Origin: Bacillota bacterium | GTDB taxonomy: Bacteria; Bacillota; Clostridia; Tissierellales; Peptoniphilaceae | DNA: 64,000 bases | Assembly (NCBI GenBank): GCA_030532225.1 | Contig: JAUNLQ010000003.1 | Location: forward strand, 1-64,000 | Reading direction: 5' to 3' | Part shown: positions 61,901 to 64,000 of the stretch, in pieces | Position numbering within the stretch: the first letter of the stretch is position 1 | Layout of the letters: every line of letters starts with the position of its first letter | Position numbers and translations under genes: made by a program | The notes under the pieces: model-generated | What the model was told of the DNA's origin: nothing | The model's input: only the letters and a program-made list of their open reading frames with translations | The model's database searches: none

Positions 61901-62007
61901 TAAAACTTGTCCTTGTGAATACCAAAAACCTTGTCTTCATTTTTATATTCTGCCAAGGCCCATTCAATTAATTCTTTAAAAGGTATTGGTCTCATAAATT
62001 CGCTCAT
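58969..62007 (-). CDS. ygfK: YgfK, putative iron-sulfur flavoprotein oxidoreductase
   Basis: A 1012-residue redox protein of the Se_ygfK family (annotated as a putative selenate reductase subunit, though a role in purine or hydroxylase electron transfer is more likely). Order: a dihydropyrimidine-dehydrogenase-like region (1-430), a GltD-type Fe-S helical region with CKDGGCPIEQQIPEYL and ICAHHCQEHCTR (about 445-525), FAD (VLVIGAGPGGIAAASYLRRNG, about 550) and NAD(P)H (VAVVGAGDVAMDCTRLAARQ, about 675) binding domains, then ferredoxin-like CxxCxxxCP clusters (CLKCDQICEICTQVCP; CNECGNCGVFCPH). ATG at 62007 has GGAGG five bases upstream; an in-frame ATG 12 bases earlier overlaps that site. Confidence 0.9.
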   Translation of the reverse strand: MSEFMRPIPFKELIEWALAEYKNEDKVFGIHKDKFYRNKSGKMLKTVFGDEIASAVGPAAGPQSQLAQNLISAYLTGARFMEIKTVQIMDGEEIQKAVARPCIFAEDECYNCEWSTELTVGQAFEEYTKAYFAILVLAKEFNIADKKDFAYNMSVGYDLAGIKSEKVDTYIENLRNAENTQIYKECYTYLEENLDKFERFNRQDLENIQANICQSITLSTLHGCPAHEIEAIATYLLDEKKMPTFIKCNPTMLGYDYARNTLDSMGFDYIAFTDHHFNNDLQYEDAVEMFQRLLALGEKNKLAFGLKITNTFPVDVKRNELPSEEMYMSGRSLLPLSISMAAMLSEKFEGKLPMAYSGGADGLNIRDIFDAIGQPITVATTILKPGGYPRFNQLATETEDLLDRDYKGIDVEKILALRDKIISEWKNNKLYREKVGSRKTDSDLPLVDCYKAPCKDGGCPIEQQIPEYLKLVAEERYDEAMMVIANDNTAPTILGTICAHHCQEHCTRVDYENSLQIRDMKLVATKNAQEKFVENIKAVDLKSDKKVLVIGAGPGGIAAASYLRRNGMDVTVYEKLAKPYGIVSHVIPEFRMPDSEIEKDYKLAVKQGVKFEFNREVKEKYQDLKKDFDYIVVATGAWAPGVSPVKEGQENVVDALEFLWKTRMENGIDLGKKVAVVGAGDVAMDCTRLAARQAGVEEVCLVYRRTESYMPATQEEVNDVKAEGHKILELTAPVKYDGKILTCEKMILGDFDASGRKSVVGSGEFIDLEFDTVIGATGAKVDTSAFEENAINMDQKGRLKLLPSLESNIENVYFVGDCKAGPSTIVKAMGDAKTVALDILRKENLDNDFEKFSFPEAEEVLRSRVGHLDLAKSDQSEGLRCLKCDQICEICTQVCPNRANVAISVEGYENLHQILHIDGMCNECGNCGVFCPHAGDPYKEKITLFWTEEDFVDSTNVGFLKLEKDSYKVRMENGNIVEAKLGDGQLSADLEAFIRAVEANYSYYIEPTGKVK

Positions 62008-62041
62008 ATTTCCCTCCATTTTACTTATAATTTTCTATATT

Positions 62042-62974
62042 CTATTCTATCCAAGTTCCTGTCTTTCTTTCTAAGGCCTCATCTGCCTTTTCAAGTGAGG
62101 TAATTAAGGCTTTTCTACCTGGCTTTGAGCCTACAAAGCTCATGGCTGCTTGTACCTTAGGTAGCATAGAGCCTGGGGCAAAGTGACCTTGTTCAATATA
62201 TTTTTTACAATCCTCAAGACTCATAGTCTTAAGCCACTGTTCATTTTCTTTAGCATAATTAATGGCAACTTGGTCTACAGCTGTAAGGATTACAAGTACA
62301 TCTGCATCTACTAGTTCAGCTAGTTTTGCTCCTGTAAAGTCTTTATCAATTACTGCTGGAACTCCAACATATTGGCCATCTTTTTTTATTACTGGAATCC
62401 CTCCACCTCCTCCTGCTATAACAACATTGCCTCCCTTATAGAGTTGGATTATAGCTTGTTTTTCAACAATATCAACAGGTTTTGGTGATGGAACTACTCT
62501 TCTGTAGCCACGACCAGCGTCTTCTTTAAAGACGTAGCCATTTTGTTTTGAAATTTTTTCTGCTTCTTCCTTTGAATAGAAACTGCCAATTGGCTTTGTA
62601 GGATTTTCAAAGGCTGGATCATTTTCGTCTACTAAGACTTGTGACACTACTGTCACTACTGGCACATCTCTTCCCAGTCTATCAAATTCATTTCTTAAAG
62701 CATTTTGTAAGTGATAGCCAATATAGCCTTGGCTCATGGCTCCACATTCTGGAAAGGGCATGGCAGGTATATTTTCATCAACTTGATGAGCTTTTTCCAT
62801 GGCTAGGTTAATCATTCCAACTTGGGGACCGTTACCATGGCCTACTAATATTTTGTTGCCTTGGGCAACTAGCTTAACTAGGCTTTTAGCTGTTTTTTTA
62901 ACTGCTTGTTTTTGTTCTTGGGGACTATTGCCTAGGGCATTGCCTCCAAGACCTATAACAATTTTATATCCCAT
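62042..62974 (-). CDS. arcC: Carbamate kinase
   Basis: A 310-residue amino acid kinase that makes ATP from carbamoyl phosphate and ADP. Motifs: VIGLGGNALG (about 5-14), VGHGNGPQVGMI, and VIAGGGGGIPVI (about 207). The locus partner expected upstream in other bacteria is a YgeW carbamoyltransferase. Here it probably conserves energy from ring-derived carbamoyl groups. ATG start with only a distant AAGGA (11 bases). It follows ygeY after a 71-base gap containing a strong hairpin. Confidence 0.95.
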   Translation of the reverse strand: MGYKIVIGLGGNALGNSPQEQKQAVKKTAKSLVKLVAQGNKILVGHGNGPQVGMINLAMEKAHQVDENIPAMPFPECGAMSQGYIGYHLQNALRNEFDRLGRDVPVVTVVSQVLVDENDPAFENPTKPIGSFYSKEEAEKISKQNGYVFKEDAGRGYRRVVPSPKPVDIVEKQAIIQLYKGGNVVIAGGGGGIPVIKKDGQYVGVPAVIDKDFTGAKLAELVDADVLVILTAVDQVAINYAKENEQWLKTMSLEDCKKYIEQGHFAPGSMLPKVQAAMSFVGSKPGRKALITSLEKADEALERKTGTWIE

Positions 62975-62998
62975 AATTATTTATTCCTTATCTATTTG

Positions 62999-63028
62999 CC
63001 AAAGGAAACTTTTTAGGGTCTCCTTTGG
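62999..63028 (-). other. mRNA hairpin between ygeY and arcC
   Basis: Minus strand: 11-bp stem beginning CCAAAGGAGAC with its complement (one G-T pair) and an 8-base loop, without a T tract after it. A processing or stability hairpin is more likely than a terminator. Confidence 0.6.
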
Positions 63029-63045
63029 TCTTATTTTAATTTATT

Positions 63046-64000
63046 TTATTTTGTATATTCTAGTGGTAGTACAGCATAGGTTGCAGCACAAGTTACAAGG
63101 TCTTGTTTAAAGGTTACTTCATTTGGTGCATGGGCTTGGTCTTCAGCTCCTGGTCCAAAGCCAATAACTGGAATTCCATGACGACCCATTATGGCTACAC
63201 CATTTGTTGAGAAGGTCCACTTGTCTGTTAGTGGTCTAGCTGCTCTTTTTTGTTCTTCCTTTTTAATAGGAGGAGCAATTCTTTCATCTCCGAAAAGTCC
63301 CTTATAGGCTCTTTCAAGGGCTTGGGTTACCTTGTGGTCTTCTGGAATTACCCAAGTTGGGAAGTAGGCTTCTTGTTCGTAAGAAAGGCCAGTCCAAGAT
63401 GGTCTAGCATAGTCATACATAGTTACCTTGGCATTGTGTTTTTTGGCTGATGGAAGATTTTCAATTTCTTCTATACAAGATTGCCAAGTTTCGCCAGCTG
63501 TCATTCTTCTATCAAGGGAAATTGCACAAGAGTCTGCCACTGCACATCTTGATGGAGAAGTGTAGAAGATTTGAGAAGTAGTAATTGTACCCCTACCTAA
63601 AAATCTAGCTTCCTTCCATTGAGGATTGTATTTTTCATCAAGCATTTTTACAAGGCCCTTAATTTCTACTGAATCATCAGCAGGGTTTTCGTTTAAGGCT
63701 TCAACTTCTTTTAAGATGTCAGCCATCTTGTAAATAGCATTGTCTCCTCTTTCTGGAGCTGAACCATGACAAGAAACGCCTTGGACTTCTACTCTAATTT
63801 CCATTCTTCCCCTTTGGCCTCTGTAAATACCGCCGTCAGTTGGTTCTGTAGAAACTACAAATTCTGGTTTAATACCTTCTTTTTCAATCATATACAACCA
63901 GCAGTTACCATCACAGTCTTCTTCTTGAACAGTTCCAGTTACTAAAACTCTAAACTTATCATTTAATAGGCCTAGGTCCTTCATGATTTTAGCCCCATAA
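63046..64000 (-). CDS. ygeY: YgeY-family selenium-metabolism hydrolase, cut by the window edge
   Basis: M20-family metallohydrolase of the YgeY type (usual length about 400). At least 318 residues are visible; the frame stays open to the window edge and the true N-terminus with the first zinc ligands lies outside. Visible parts: [14 protein letters not shown] (zinc ligand/catalytic glutamate region), [41 protein letters not shown] and the last ligand region [15 protein letters not shown] near the C-terminus. Acts, by locus context, on a deacylated or ring-opened nitrogen compound. Most upstream visible gene of the locus. Confidence 0.9.
   Translation of the reverse strand, partial: YGAKIMKDLGLLNDKFRVLVTGTVQEEDCDGNCWLYMIEKEGIKPEFVVSTEPTDGGIYRGQRGRMEIRVEVQGVSCHGSAPERGDNAIYKMADILKEVEALNENPADDSVEIKGLVKMLDEKYNPQWKEARFLGRGTITTSQIFYTSPSRCAVADSCAISLDRRMTAGETWQSCIEEIENLPSAKKHNAKVTMYDYARPSWTGLSYEQEAYFPTWVIPEDHKVTQALERAYKGLFGDERIAPPIKKEEQKRAARPLTDKWTFSTNGVAIMGRHGIPVIGFGPGAEDQAHAPNEVTFKQDLVTCAATYAVLPLEYTK

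Noticed and set aside
1-64000. CRISPR array, insertion sequence or prophage
   Set aside because: No regularly spaced direct repeats, transposase or phage structural gene could be seen on either strand.

Overview
The window reads as chromosome of an anaerobic, low-GC Gram-positive bacterium. The evidence is AT-rich intergenic DNA, AGGAGG-type ribosome binding sites, lipobox-type lipoproteins, a SpoIIM-family protein, SdpR/SdpI-type genes and a conserved ylqF-rnhB-yraN-comM-dprA-topA order. Gene content (peptidases, AbgT transporter, purine catabolism, no obvious sugar pathways) suggests a peptide- and purine-using Tissierellia/Peptoniphilaceae-like Clostridia relative. That placement is inference, not proven.

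Left third (1-25.2 kb, mostly minus strand). The housekeeping set topA, dprA, comM, an rnhB-yraN fusion and ylqF is split by two accessory blocks. One holds two EamA permeases, fumarase and an amidohydrolase. The other holds a radical SAM/SPASM protein with a TetR regulator, plus a nitrite/NO block: lipoprotein-type pentaheme NrfA, the cytochrome c assembly pair ResB/CcsA, and a divergent YgbA-family gene. Then come a class V aminotransferase, an M3 and an M16C peptidase, and a HAAS-domain membrane protein with a repeat-bearing tail.

Middle (25.3-42.0 kb, mixed strands). An sdpR-sdpI-yhfC-lipoprotein operon, a UvrD-like helicase, a PAP2 phosphatase, a nitroreductase, tRNA-Lys(CTT), a class III Fic enzyme, a ZIP transporter, a DUF2974-type hydrolase, rlmH, a SpoIIM-like protein, an XRE membrane regulator divergent from two unrecognised paralogous genes, an M20 peptidase with an AbgT transporter, and a pdp-deoC nucleoside operon.

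Right third (42.1-64.0 kb, all minus strand). A 22-kb purine-catabolism and selenium-dependent molybdenum hydroxylase locus. In transcription order it is ygeY (cut by the window edge), arcC, ygfK, ssnA, an NCS2 permease, xdhA-xdhB-xdhC, a second NCS2 permease, ade, hyuA (dihydropyrimidinase type), a fused selenium-type xanthine dehydrogenase, yqeC, mocA, yqeB and an XdhC/CoxI maturation factor. Together these would import purines, deaminate adenine and guanine-like rings, oxidise to xanthine/urate level, open rings, and recover ATP through carbamate kinase. ygeX, ygeW and selD are not in the window. pdp-deoC next door supplies nucleoside cleavage.

Most genes end at strong intrinsic terminators, and several leaders carry clear promoters or palindromes, which are listed. 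No CRISPR array, insertion sequence, phage or integrase was seen.
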